Of a stretch of DNA of 64,000 nucleotides, positions 25,441-33,997 are shown piece by piece. Location: positions 6,944,001 to 7,008,000 of the forward strand of contig NZ_CP023695.1 of the NCBI RefSeq assembly GCF_008704395.1, in the 5' to 3' direction. A program made the position numbers and the translations under genes. Source of the DNA: Streptomyces alboniger. GTDB lineage: Bacteria; Actinomycetota; Actinomycetes; Streptomycetales; Streptomycetaceae. A model generated the notes under the pieces. It was not told the DNA's origin and searched no databases. It saw nothing but the letters and a program-made list of their open reading frames with translations. How positions within the stretch are numbered: the stretch's first letter is position 1; each line of letters begins with the position of its first letter.

Positions 25441-25481
25441 GGGTGCGTGCGTGAAGGGAAGTTGAACGTGGCTGGGCGGGC

Positions 25482-26228
25482 TCAGTCGCGGCGGTTGTGG
25501 GTGCCGGGGGTATAGCCGAGGGCGCGGCGGAACACATCGATGAAGGCGCTGGTGGAGGCCCATCCGCAGCGGTGCGCGACCGCGGTGACCGGTGTGCCGT
25601 CGGCCAGCATGCGCAGGGCGTGGTAGAGGCGGAGCTGGGTGCGCCACTGGGGGAAGGTCATGCCCAGCTCGCGGCGGAAGAGACGGCTGAGGGTGCGTTC
25701 GCCCGCTCCGACGGCGGCTGCCAGTTCGCCCAGGCCGCGCGCGTCCGCGGGGTCCCCGTGCAGCAGGTCGCAGACGGCCGCGAGGCGCGGGTCCGCGGGG
25801 GTGGGCAACTGGACGGGCTGCTGTGGCGAGGCGCGCAGTTGGTCGAGGAGCACCGCACGCAGCCGCCGCCGCTCCGGGGTCTCCTCGTGCGGGGTCCGGG
25901 TGCAGGCGAGGATCAGCTCGCGCAGCAGCGGGCTGACGGCGAGGACGGCGGGGGCGTCGAGGCCGAGAGGGTTCGCGTCGGCGGGCAGGCCGAGCAGGTG
26001 CAGGTCCAGGTGGCCGTGGGCGCGGTGGGCGTGGACGCAGCCGGCGGGGACCCAGATGGCGCGGGTGCCGGGCGCGAACCACGTACCGGCGTCCGTGGTG
26101 ACGGCCACGACGCCCGAACCCGCGTAAATGATCTGGTGGTTGTCGTGTCGGTGCGCGTCGATGCGTTCGCCGGGGGCCAGGGCCTGGGTGCGGGTGGGCG
26201 CCTGCGGGGTGTGGCGGATGTCCGGCAT
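25482..26228 (-). CDS. AraC-family transcriptional regulator
   Basis: 248 residues. An N-terminal cupin-type sensing domain (PGERIDAHRHDNHQIIYAGSG ... RAIWVPAGCVHAHRAHG) is followed by two HTH motifs (LGELAAAVGAGERTLSRLF and VTAVAHRCGWASTSAFIDVFRRALGYTPG). It is divergent from the MFS gene with a short spacer, so it probably controls that exporter. The ATG at 26228 begins the conserved region; no clear ribosome binding site precedes it. Confidence 0.87.
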   Translation of the reverse strand: MPDIRHTPQAPTRTQALAPGERIDAHRHDNHQIIYAGSGVVAVTTDAGTWFAPGTRAIWVPAGCVHAHRAHGHLDLHLLGLPADANPLGLDAPAVLAVSPLLRELILACTRTPHEETPERRRLRAVLLDQLRASPQQPVQLPTPADPRLAAVCDLLHGDPADARGLGELAAAVGAGERTLSRLFRRELGMTFPQWRTQLRLYHALRMLADGTPVTAVAHRCGWASTSAFIDVFRRALGYTPGTHNRRD

Positions 26229-26384
26229 AAGTTGGCACTTTATCGGAAGCGCGCCAGCGGGAGGCATGGCGACGATGAGGCGGTGTCAGCCAAGCAGCCC
26301 TCACATACGCGACGGTCCCCTCCCCGAAGATGGCGCGGCTCGGCCCCGCCCCAGGGCCGGCGACTGGCGCCACCTCGAAGCGAC

Positions 26385-27629
26385 GTGTCCCTGCCCCGTC
26401 GGCGACGGAAGCCCACCACCCGCCCCCGGCAGCGCCCCCGGCGCCCACGCCCGATCCCCCTCCTCGCCCTGAGCCACGCCTGCGTCGACGTCTACCAAGG
26501 GGCCGTCGCCGCGCTCGTGCCCTTCTTCGTGGCCGAGCGCGCCTACAGCTACGCCGCCGCGTCCGGCATCGTGCTCGCCGCGTCCCTGCTCTCCTCCGTC
26601 GTGCAGCCGCTGTTCGGCGCGCTCACCGACAAGTGGGCCATGCCGTGGCTGCTGCCGGTCAGCACGCTGGTGGGAGGGGCCGGGGTCGCCCTCGCCGGGG
26701 TCGGCGGCAGCTACGGTCTGACGCTGCTCGTCGTCGCCGTGTCAGGCATCGGCGTCGCCGCCTACCACCCGGAGGCCGCCCGCGTGGCACGGCAGGCGAG
26801 CCGCGGCAGCCACACCGCCATGAGCTGGTTCTCCCTCGGCGGCAACCTCGGCTTCGCGACCGCGCCCCTGCTGACCGCCGCCATCGTCGCCACGGGCGGC
26901 CTGCGCGCCTCGCCGCTCCTGGTGGTCCCCGCCCTCGCCGGGGCGGCGCTCTGCGTGGCCGCGCTGCGGAGCATCAGGGCCCGCGAGGCCGCCGTACCCG
27001 AGAAGACGGCGCCGAGCCCCGTCCTCGCCGGGGACGACTGGCCGTCCTTCCTCAGGCTGTCCGGCGCCGTCGTCTGCCGCTCGGTCGTCTTCACCGGACT
27101 CAGCACCTTCATCGCGCTCTACGTGCGCCAGCGCACCGGCGGCGGAGAAGTCGCGGGCACCGTCGCGCTGTTCGTGCTCTACCTCGGCGGCGCGATCGGC
27201 ACGGTGGCGGGCGGGAAGCTCGCCGCCCGCTACGGACGCCTCCCGGTGGTGCGATGGTCGTACGCGCTGACGGTCCTCGCGGTGGCGGGCGTCGTCCTCG
27301 CCCCGGGCCTCACCCGAGGGCCAGGCCTCGCACCGGGGCCGGTGCTGCTCCTCTTCGTGGCCCTCGCCTCAGCGGGCCTGTACGTGCCGTTCTCCCTGCA
27401 CATCACCCTCGGCCAGGACTATCTGCCCCACCGCGTGGGCACCGCGAGCGGGGTCACGCTGGGCCTGACGGTGAGCATCGGCGGCCTCGCGAGTCCTCTC
27501 ATCGGCGCCCTCGCCGACGCCACCTCCCTGCGGACCGCGCTGGCACCCCTGATCGCGCTGCCCGCCTTCGGCTGGCTCCTGGTGCGTGCCCTGCGTGAGC
27601 CCGACGCGGAGGCGGTCCGGGGCGACTGA
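26385..27629 (+). CDS. MFS transporter, fosmidomycin-resistance (Fsr)-like
   Basis: About 414 residues with 12 hydrophobic helices. The first helix LLALSHACVDVYQGAVAALVPFF matches the Fsr subgroup signature. Other blocks are ALTDKWAMPWLLP, AAYHPEAARVA and QDYLPHRVGTASGVTLGL. It is a proton-driven exporter of small drugs or metabolites. The start is uncertain: GTG at 26385 gives a short Arg-rich leader, while GTG at 26283, closer to the AraC gene, would add 34 residues. Both are in the same frame. Confidence 0.82.
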   Translation: MSLPRRRRKPTTRPRQRPRRPRPIPLLALSHACVDVYQGAVAALVPFFVAERAYSYAAASGIVLAASLLSSVVQPLFGALTDKWAMPWLLPVSTLVGGAGVALAGVGGSYGLTLLVVAVSGIGVAAYHPEAARVARQASRGSHTAMSWFSLGGNLGFATAPLLTAAIVATGGLRASPLLVVPALAGAALCVAALRSIRAREAAVPEKTAPSPVLAGDDWPSFLRLSGAVVCRSVVFTGLSTFIALYVRQRTGGGEVAGTVALFVLYLGGAIGTVAGGKLAARYGRLPVVRWSYALTVLAVAGVVLAPGLTRGPGLAPGPVLLLFVALASAGLYVPFSLHITLGQDYLPHRVGTASGVTLGLTVSIGGLASPLIGALADATSLRTALAPLIALPAFGWLLVRALREPDAEAVRGD

Positions 27630-27666
27630 AGCGGAAATCCCGTGGAGGTTTCCGGCTCCTGAGGGG

Positions 27667-27695
27667 TTGTCAGTGCAATTTCACATTACTACGTT
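27667..27695 (+). promoter_or_regulatory. Promoter of the collagenase gene
   Basis: TTGTCA (27667-27672), 17 bp, TACGTT (27690-27695) is a good vegetative-type promoter. It lies in an unusually A+T-rich stretch and leaves a leader of about 110 nt before the collagenase start. Confidence 0.6.
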
Positions 27696-27813
27696 ACGCA
27701 TCACATGGTCCGGCGGCGGCCATGCACGCGTCACTCGCATGTCACCCAAATGCCCTCTGAGCAAGGCAGTTGACCGAGACGCAAGCCCCCACCTCCCCAC
27801 ACAGGAGCCATCG

Positions 27814-30159
27814 GTGTCCCAGCTACGTCCACGAAGAACCCTGCGCGGATCCGCGCTCGCCGGCGCGATAGCGGCGACCCTCTGTGTCACGGCCGTCCAG
27901 TACGGACACGCGGCCGGTCCCGCCCCCGCCCCGACCTCCAAGAGCACGGCCTCCCCGAACAGGGCCGCCGGGCCGAACCCCTTGGACGTGGTCGACCGCA
28001 GGGCGAAGGCCCCCGCACCGGGCGCCTACAAGATCCCGGCGCCCGGCGGACTCGCGGGCGGCGGCACGCCGGGCGCCCGCACCCCCAAGCCCGAGGGCAG
28101 AGCAGCGACGGGGCCCAAGGGCTCCCCCAAGGCAGCCCCCTGCACCCTCGACGGCGTCGCCGGCCTCTCGCCCGAGCGGTTCGCCGACTTCCTCGCCGAT
28201 CCGGCCGTCACAGCGGACGGCTGTCTGCGCACCCTCGTCTGGACCTGGGACCGGCGGCTCGCCCCCGTCATGTCGGACGCGCACGTCCAGGCCGTCTCCG
28301 GCCGCGTCGCCCGGCTCGCGGCCGCCCACGACGGCAAGAACGGCAGCAACCTCCTGGAGATGCTCACGTATCTCCACGCCGTCGCCTACCAGGACTTCTC
28401 GCACGACGAGATCGACGTCACCGACGGCCCGACCGTCGACGCCATGCGCCGTGCCGTCGCCGCCTTCGGCACGGCCCCCCGCACCTTCGACGTGACCCGC
28501 ACCAACGCCGAGTCGCTGCGTGAGGCGCTGTACGCGGCGAGCGCACCCGGTCTGCGCCATCACCAACTCCCCCTGATCAAGAGGGTGCTGACCGTCATGG
28601 ACGCCGCGCACCCCGAAACGGCGAAGGACGCCTCCTGGGCCGGATCCGCACTCGCCGCGCTCTCCCTGAGCTACCTCGGTGTGTACCCCGGCAACAAGGA
28701 CACCGCCTTCCACGCGGCCGTCAGGGCCGACCCCTCCTACCGTGCCGCCTTCAAGGCCTTCGCGGGCCACACCCACCTCAAGGGCACCGCCAACGCCTGG
28801 GTGGTGCGCGACGCGCTGAGCGAGTACGGCAGGTTCGGCCAGATCGACGGGCTCAGGAGCGAGATCGTCTCCGGTCTCGGCGGACTCGTCGGCGTCACCA
28901 CCCGCAACTTCGGGGAGGGCAGCGCCCCTTGGTCCAAGGTCGCTCTTTGGCTCAACGAGTACGAGGCCTGCGCGCCGTACAAGGTGTGCAAGGCGGACAT
29001 CGAGCGCCGCCTCTTCCCGAGCACGTTCACCTACGACAAGGGCGGGATGAAGGTCCGCACGGCGCTCGACCGCAAGACCGTCGATCAGCTCTACTACGCG
29101 AGCAAGCAGGTCAAGGCGCAGTTCCACCGCGTACTCGGCACCCAGGAGCCGCTGGCCGGTGACCCCAACACCGGACTGACGACGGTTCTTTACGCCTCAC
29201 GGGCCGACTACGAGAACTACCACCCGCTGCTCACCGGGATGGACACGAACAACGGCGGCGTCTACATCGAGCGCGGCGCGACCTTCTACACCTACCAGCG
29301 GCGCGTCCCGCAGGATTCGACGCTGACCCTGGAAGAACTGTTCCGCCACGAGTACACGCACTACCTCAACGGCCGCTGGGCGGTCCCCGGCTTCTTCGGC
29401 GAGGGCCCCTGGTACGAGGGCGACCGGACCACCGCGATGGACGAGGGCACCGCGGAGTTCTTCGACGGCGCCACCCGCGACGACGGCATCAAGGTCCGCA
29501 AGTCGCTGGTCCAGGGCGTCATCGACGACACGGCGAACGGCGGCCCCCGGATGACCGTCGACCAGATCCTGCACGCCACGTACGAAGGGGACGGCTTCCG
29601 CTTCTACGACTACGCGGGCACGTTCTTCGAGTTCCTGTGGACCGAACGCCCCTCGCTGATCAAGGAGATGTACGGGCATCTGCGCGCCGACGACCCGGCG
29701 GCCTTCGACGCCTGGCGCGACCGGCTCGGCAAGGACGGCGGGTTGCAGACCGCGTACGACTCGTTCCTCGACAAGCAGATCGCGCAGGTCGACGACCTGT
29801 TCGTCCCCGACACGAAGTACGTGCCGGTCGACCGGCTGCGCGACACCACGGCCGCCCAGGTCCGCGGCTCCTTCAAGGCGACGACGGGCATCGCGCCCGA
29901 GTGCCGTTCCAACGGCGCTCCGCCGCGCCCGCGCTACACCTGCACGGGGCGGATCACGGCCCGTCTGAGTGCGGCCGGTGATCCCGACGCCGTCTTCAAG
30001 GACATGTCGGAGACGGTGGACTACTACCTGCTCGACCGGTCCCGGGCGGGCCACAACAACCTGGCGGACATGAACTGCTCGTTCGGGAAGGTGGACATCT
30101 GGTCCGACGGCCGCGGGGGCAGCGCGGACTTCGACTGCGAGGGCCCGCTGAGGGGCTGA
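27814..30159 (+). CDS. Secreted M9 (microbial) collagenase
   Basis: 781 residues. The signal peptide is followed by a Pro/Ala/Gly-rich linker to about residue 105. The M9 activator domain starts at CTLDGVAGLSPERFADFLADP, and the peptidase domain carries the zinc motif HEYTH at 512-516 with the third ligand Glu544 in DEGTAEFF, 28 residues on, the spacing known from clostridial ColG. It should cleave native collagen or gelatin outside the cell. The protein ends soon after the helper region, so PKD and collagen-binding modules are absent. GTG start follows AGGAG. Hydroxyproline released from collagen could feed the nearby degradation operon. Confidence 0.92.
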   Translation: MSQLRPRRTLRGSALAGAIAATLCVTAVQYGHAAGPAPAPTSKSTASPNRAAGPNPLDVVDRRAKAPAPGAYKIPAPGGLAGGGTPGARTPKPEGRAATGPKGSPKAAPCTLDGVAGLSPERFADFLADPAVTADGCLRTLVWTWDRRLAPVMSDAHVQAVSGRVARLAAAHDGKNGSNLLEMLTYLHAVAYQDFSHDEIDVTDGPTVDAMRRAVAAFGTAPRTFDVTRTNAESLREALYAASAPGLRHHQLPLIKRVLTVMDAAHPETAKDASWAGSALAALSLSYLGVYPGNKDTAFHAAVRADPSYRAAFKAFAGHTHLKGTANAWVVRDALSEYGRFGQIDGLRSEIVSGLGGLVGVTTRNFGEGSAPWSKVALWLNEYEACAPYKVCKADIERRLFPSTFTYDKGGMKVRTALDRKTVDQLYYASKQVKAQFHRVLGTQEPLAGDPNTGLTTVLYASRADYENYHPLLTGMDTNNGGVYIERGATFYTYQRRVPQDSTLTLEELFRHEYTHYLNGRWAVPGFFGEGPWYEGDRTTAMDEGTAEFFDGATRDDGIKVRKSLVQGVIDDTANGGPRMTVDQILHATYEGDGFRFYDYAGTFFEFLWTERPSLIKEMYGHLRADDPAAFDAWRDRLGKDGGLQTAYDSFLDKQIAQVDDLFVPDTKYVPVDRLRDTTAAQVRGSFKATTGIAPECRSNGAPPRPRYTCTGRITARLSAAGDPDAVFKDMSETVDYYLLDRSRAGHNNLADMNCSFGKVDIWSDGRGGSADFDCEGPLRG

Positions 30160-30196
30160 GGCCGGAAGAGGGGCGGCGCCCGGCCCGGGCCACGTG

Positions 30197-31708
30197 TCAG
30201 GCGCCGGCCCCCACCAGCAGCTCCGCCGCCGCGATCCCCGACACGCGGGTCGCGCCGTGCGTGATCAGATGGGCGGCACCGAGCGTGTCGCCCGCGGGCA
30301 CGCCCATCTCGACGACCAGCGCGTCGGGGCGGCTGCGCAGGAGGCGGTGCAGGGTGTCCGTCATCCAGCGGTGGCGGGCCGCGTCGCGGACCACGACCAC
30401 CAGGGCACGCCCCGCGGCCGGGGCCAGCGCCTCGCTGTCCAGGAGGTCGCAGGTGTGGGTGAGTTCGGGTTCTGTGAGGCGTACGGACGTCGTGCCCGGG
30501 CGCAGGGCGCGCAGGGGTTCGGCGATGCCCCAGGGAGTGTGGCCGTCGATGGCGAGGTTCATCGTCGGGGACAGCTCCACGACGTGGGGTGCCCCGGCCA
30601 GCGGCAGCACCGTTCCGCAGCGGTAGCGGACGCGGACCGCGCGGCGCGCCGCGACCAGGCCGATGCCGGAGTCCCGCGCGGCGCGCGCCACGGCCCGCGA
30701 TTGTGCGCCGGACCAGGCCGCGAAGTCGCGCACGCGGGCGCTCGCCGCGGCCAGCCGCTCCTCGGGGAGCATGCCGTCGAGCACGGCCTTCACCAGGGCC
30801 GTGGCGAGCAGGTCGACCGTGTCCTCCCCGGCGCTCTCGCCACCCACGCACACCGCGTCCACGCCGCCCGCGACCGCGCGGACCGTCGCGCCGTCGATGC
30901 CGTAGCGGTCGGTGACGGCACCCATCTCGATGCCGTCGGTGACCAGCAGCCCGTCGAAGCCCAGCTCCCCGCGCAGCAGGTCCGCCAGGATGGGGCGGCT
31001 GAGGGTCGCCGGCAGGTCGGGGTCGTACGCGGGAGCCAGCAGATGCGCGGTCATCACAGCGCGGACGCCCGCCTCCATCGCCGCGATGAACGGCGGCAGC
31101 GCGGTGCGCGCGATCTCCTCCGCGGAGCCCCGCACCTGCGGAAGGCCGTAGTGCGAGTCGACAACCGTGTCGCCGTGCCCGGGGAAGTGCTTGGCGCAGG
31201 CGGCGACGCCGGCCCCTTGCAGACCGCGGATCCAGGCGGCCGTGTGCCGGGAGACGAGATCGGTGCGGGAGCCGAACGAGCGTACGCCGATCACAGGGTT
31301 GAGGGGGTTGGAGTTCACGTCCGCGCTGGGCGCGAAGTTGAGCGAGACGCCCGCCGCGTGCAGATCACGGCCGATGTCATGGGCCACGCGCTCGGTCAGA
31401 TCGATGTCGTCGACCGCGCCGAGGGCCAGATTGCCGGGACGCGACGAGCCGGTCCACGCCTCCAGCCGGGTCACGTCCCCCGCCTCCTCGTCGATGGCGA
31501 CGATCAGATCGGGATTCTCCGCGCGCAGGGAGGCGGTGAGCCGCGCGACCTGCTCGGGGCTCTGGATGTTGCGCGCGAACAGTACGACGGAGCGCAGGCC
31601 CTCGGAGATCCTGCGGCGTACCCAGTCGGGGGCCGTGGTGCCCTCGAAGCCGGGCTGTAGCACGGAGTTGGCGAGGTGCTCCAGAGTCGGGTCACTGCTC
31701 GATGCCAT
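30197..31708 (-). CDS. Glycoside hydrolase family 3, probable beta-N-acetylglucosaminidase
   Basis: 503 residues. The NagZ-type signature KHFPGHGDTVVDSH is at 173-186, containing the Asp-His dyad seen in N-acetylglucosaminidases. The nucleophile is Asp258 in LLVTDGIEMGA. A C-terminal GH3 domain follows. It should remove terminal GlcNAc from chito-oligosaccharides or muropeptide fragments. No signal peptide is visible, so it acts in the cytoplasm. The ATG follows GGAGG. A DasR-like operator at its promoter supports a role in GlcNAc metabolism. Confidence 0.87.
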   Translation of the reverse strand: MASSSDPTLEHLANSVLQPGFEGTTAPDWVRRRISEGLRSVVLFARNIQSPEQVARLTASLRAENPDLIVAIDEEAGDVTRLEAWTGSSRPGNLALGAVDDIDLTERVAHDIGRDLHAAGVSLNFAPSADVNSNPLNPVIGVRSFGSRTDLVSRHTAAWIRGLQGAGVAACAKHFPGHGDTVVDSHYGLPQVRGSAEEIARTALPPFIAAMEAGVRAVMTAHLLAPAYDPDLPATLSRPILADLLRGELGFDGLLVTDGIEMGAVTDRYGIDGATVRAVAGGVDAVCVGGESAGEDTVDLLATALVKAVLDGMLPEERLAAASARVRDFAAWSGAQSRAVARAARDSGIGLVAARRAVRVRYRCGTVLPLAGAPHVVELSPTMNLAIDGHTPWGIAEPLRALRPGTTSVRLTEPELTHTCDLLDSEALAPAAGRALVVVVRDAARHRWMTDTLHRLLRSRPDALVVEMGVPAGDTLGAAHLITHGATRVSGIAAAELLVGAGA

Positions 31709-31728
31709 GGCGCGACCTCCGAAGTTGC

Positions 31729-31830
31729 GGGTACGTGGGACCGGGTACGTGGGACGAGGCTCGCGGGTGCGAGGGGCGAGGCTCATGGGGCGTGGCGCGC
31801 GGGCCGGGGCCCGTGGGGCGTGGTGTGGTG
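31729..31830. repeat. Short G-rich repeats in the GH3 leader
   Basis: GGGTACGTGGGAC occurs twice in tandem near 31729-31755, followed by further GGGGCGTGG-type units to about 31830. They lie in the untranslated leader between the GH3 promoter and its start codon. No coding or obvious regulatory role was found. Confidence 0.45.
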
Positions 31831-31846
31831 AGCGGGGCTCCTGCTG

Positions 31847-31862
31847 ATTGGTCCAGGCCAAT
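31847..31862. promoter_or_regulatory. dre-like operator (DasR site)
   Basis: ATTGGTCC-AGGCCAAT is a near-perfect palindrome closely matching the dre element bound by the GlcNAc regulator DasR (consensus core TGGTCTAGACCA). It lies just downstream of the predicted transcription start of the GH3 gene, a normal repressor position. DasR is known to control chitin and GlcNAc genes in streptomycetes. Confidence 0.6.
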
Positions 31863-31872
31863 CGGATAGTGG

Positions 31873-31902
31873 ATATTGGCTCGTATCGATCGGGGCTGTC
31901 AA
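31873..31902 (-). promoter_or_regulatory. Promoter of the GH3 gene
   Basis: TTGACA (31902-31897), 18 bp, CAATAT (31878-31873). The predicted start near 31866 places the dre-like site at about +4 to +20. The leader to the ATG is about 160 nt. Confidence 0.55.
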
Positions 31903-32003
31903 GAAGTGCGAACAGGCCGAGACGGGTGAATGTGACCCTGTGGCGGCCGAGTTGGGGAATGCTGGTGACTTCCGCTGATCGCAACCGGTGAGGGGAGAGG
32001 GCC

Positions 32004-33005
32004 ATGCGCAGATACGAACTCGTCGGCAGGCGCGACATCAGGCTGGTCACCGACGTGGCGGTGCCGGACCCGGGGCCGCTGGAAGTCCTCGTCCGCGTCC
32101 ACGCCTGCACGGTCTGCAACCGCAGCGACCTCGCCTACTTCCACTACCACGGGCTGCGCGAGCACTGCTCCCAGGGCTGTTTCGGTCACGAGATCGCCGG
32201 AGTCGTCGAGGCGACCGGCGCGGGCGTGAGCCGGGTCGTGCCCGGCCAGCGGGTCTTCGTACGGACGCCGCTCACCACCGGATACGCCGACTACGCGCTG
32301 GCCCGCGAGATCTCCGTGGGGGTGCTCCCCGACGCCGTCCCCTTCGAGCAGGGCGCGATCCTGCAACTGCTGCCGCTCGCCGTGCACGCCACCCGCGGCA
32401 TCCGCCTCGGCGACCGCGTCGCGATCGTCGGCCAGGGGCCCGTCGGCCAGCTGGCACTGCGCGTGGCGGTGGCCCGCGGCGCCGCCGAGACCGTCGCCGT
32501 CGACCTCGACGACTGGCGCCTTGAGCGGTCGTCCGCCGCGGGCGCCGACGCGGTGCGCCGGGTGGACGGCAGCCGTGAGCAACTGGCCGCCGTCGGTGCC
32601 GACTTCGACGTCGCGATCGACGCGGTCGGCACCCCGACCACCCTCAACGCCTGCGTGGAACTCGTATGCCAGAACGGCCTCGTCGTCCTCCTCGGCACCC
32701 ATCACATCGACACACACGTCAGCGTCGACCTGGTCACCTGGGAGCGCAAGGGACTGCGGGTGCACAGCTCCGCCGAACCCGTCGACACCGCGCGAGCGGA
32801 CGCGCTCGCCGTCGCCGAACGCCTCGCCCACCGCCGCGTCGCCGCCCTGCGCCTGGCCGACCTCCACACCCACACCTACCCCCTCGACGAACTCCCGAAG
32901 GCCTTGGAGCAGCTCTCCGCCAGCCGCGCCCTGTACCCCGACGGCGAGCGCGCCCCCTACGACGGGCCGCCCCGCGAGACGCTGAAGGTCGCGATCATCC
33001 CGTGA
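32004..33005 (+). CDS. MDR-family alcohol/polyol dehydrogenase
   Basis: 333 residues. The GroES-like domain has VRVHACTVCNRSDLAYFH and GCFGHEIAGVVEATGAGV, with Cys and His/Glu residues in the places of the catalytic zinc ligands. The Rossmann block is RVAIVGQGPVGQLALRVAVARGA. The four-cysteine structural zinc loop is missing. Family members oxidise polyols or sugars, or reduce the ketones. ATG follows GGGGAGAGGG. It is followed after 22 bp by a Gfo/Idh/MocA gene, and the pair converges on the LuxC/LuxE-type operon, suggesting a shared biosynthetic locus; that link is inference. Confidence 0.82.
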   Translation: MRRYELVGRRDIRLVTDVAVPDPGPLEVLVRVHACTVCNRSDLAYFHYHGLREHCSQGCFGHEIAGVVEATGAGVSRVVPGQRVFVRTPLTTGYADYALAREISVGVLPDAVPFEQGAILQLLPLAVHATRGIRLGDRVAIVGQGPVGQLALRVAVARGAAETVAVDLDDWRLERSSAAGADAVRRVDGSREQLAAVGADFDVAIDAVGTPTTLNACVELVCQNGLVVLLGTHHIDTHVSVDLVTWERKGLRVHSSAEPVDTARADALAVAERLAHRRVAALRLADLHTHTYPLDELPKALEQLSASRALYPDGERAPYDGPPRETLKVAIIP

Positions 33006-33027
33006 ACCCGGGAGGGCGTGGCGCCGC

Positions 33028-33978
33028 GTGAGATGGGGCATCGCCGGATACGGCGACGTCGTGACACGCCGCGCGCTGCCCGCCCTGCGCGCGCTCGGCG
33101 AGGAGCCCGTGGCCCTGTGGGGCCGCGATGCGCGGCGTGCGTCGCGCATCGCCGGGCGGTACGGCGTCGCCCGCTCGGGCACCGACCCGGACCTGCTGCT
33201 GACGGGCGTCGACGCCGTGTACGTCGCCACGCCCGTCGCGGGCCATGTGCCGCTCGCCCGCGCAGTCCTGGACGCCGGACTCCCGGTCCTGGTCGAGAAG
33301 CCCCTCGCCGGGGGCCTCGGCACGGGCGGCACGCTCGACGCGGCCGGACGGTGCGCGGGCGTGGCGTACTACCGCAGGCTCGCGCCCGCCGTACGACGGC
33401 TGCGCGCGGAACTCACCGGCTGGACGCCCGAGCGGGCCCGGGTGCGGTTCCGGTCCGCCTTCGCGCCGGGCGCCCGCGATCCGATGCGGTGGCGCACCGA
33501 CCCGGCCGTCTCGGGCGGCGGAGTACTCGCCGACGCGGGCAGCCACCGGGTCGACCTGCTCCTCCACCTCTTCGGACGCCCGTACGAGGTGACGGCGCGG
33601 CTCGGGGACCGCTTCCCCGCAGGCGCGGAGCGGCGGGCCGAACTCACCCTGCGCTGGCGGTCCGGGCTCCGGGCCCAGTGCCTCCTGGAGTGGGGCGGGG
33701 GCCCGCCGGTGGACCGCTTCGAGCTGACCGGAGGCGGCCGCGCCGTGCTGCTGGACCCGCTCGACGCGGGGCGGCTCGCGCGGTCGACCGGGCGGTCGCT
33801 CCTGCTGCCCCCGGCGCCCAATCCGCACCAGCCGCTGCTCGCCGACTTCGCGGCGGCCGTCGAGGCCGGCGGGACGCCGGTGTGCCCGGTGGCCGAGGCC
33901 CGCCTCGTCGACGACGTGATCGTGGCCGCGGAGCGCTCGGACGCGGCGGGCGCCGAGCCGGTCCTGCTCCGCGCCTGA
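33028..33978 (+). CDS. Gfo/Idh/MocA-family oxidoreductase
   Basis: 316 residues. The NAD(P)-binding N-terminus is RWGIAGYGDVVTRRALP, followed by AVYVATPVAGH and VLVEKPLAGG with the conserved EKP lysine. The C-terminal domain contains GGGVLADAGSHRVDLLLHL, which supplies the usual Asp-x3-His. Such enzymes oxidise or reduce sugars, cyclitols or imines. The GTG start lies 22 bp after the dehydrogenase stop, so the two form one transcript. The stop is only 19 bp from the convergent PhyH stop. Confidence 0.83.
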   Translation: MRWGIAGYGDVVTRRALPALRALGEEPVALWGRDARRASRIAGRYGVARSGTDPDLLLTGVDAVYVATPVAGHVPLARAVLDAGLPVLVEKPLAGGLGTGGTLDAAGRCAGVAYYRRLAPAVRRLRAELTGWTPERARVRFRSAFAPGARDPMRWRTDPAVSGGGVLADAGSHRVDLLLHLFGRPYEVTARLGDRFPAGAERRAELTLRWRSGLRAQCLLEWGGGPPVDRFELTGGGRAVLLDPLDAGRLARSTGRSLLLPPAPNPHQPLLADFAAAVEAGGTPVCPVAEARLVDDVIVAAERSDAAGAEPVLLRA

Positions 33979-33997
33979 ACGCCTCGCCCGCCGGGGT

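Noticed and set aside
31729..31830. G-rich repeats as a CRISPR array or riboswitch
   Set aside because: Units are short, irregular and without spacers. No conserved riboswitch core was recognised.
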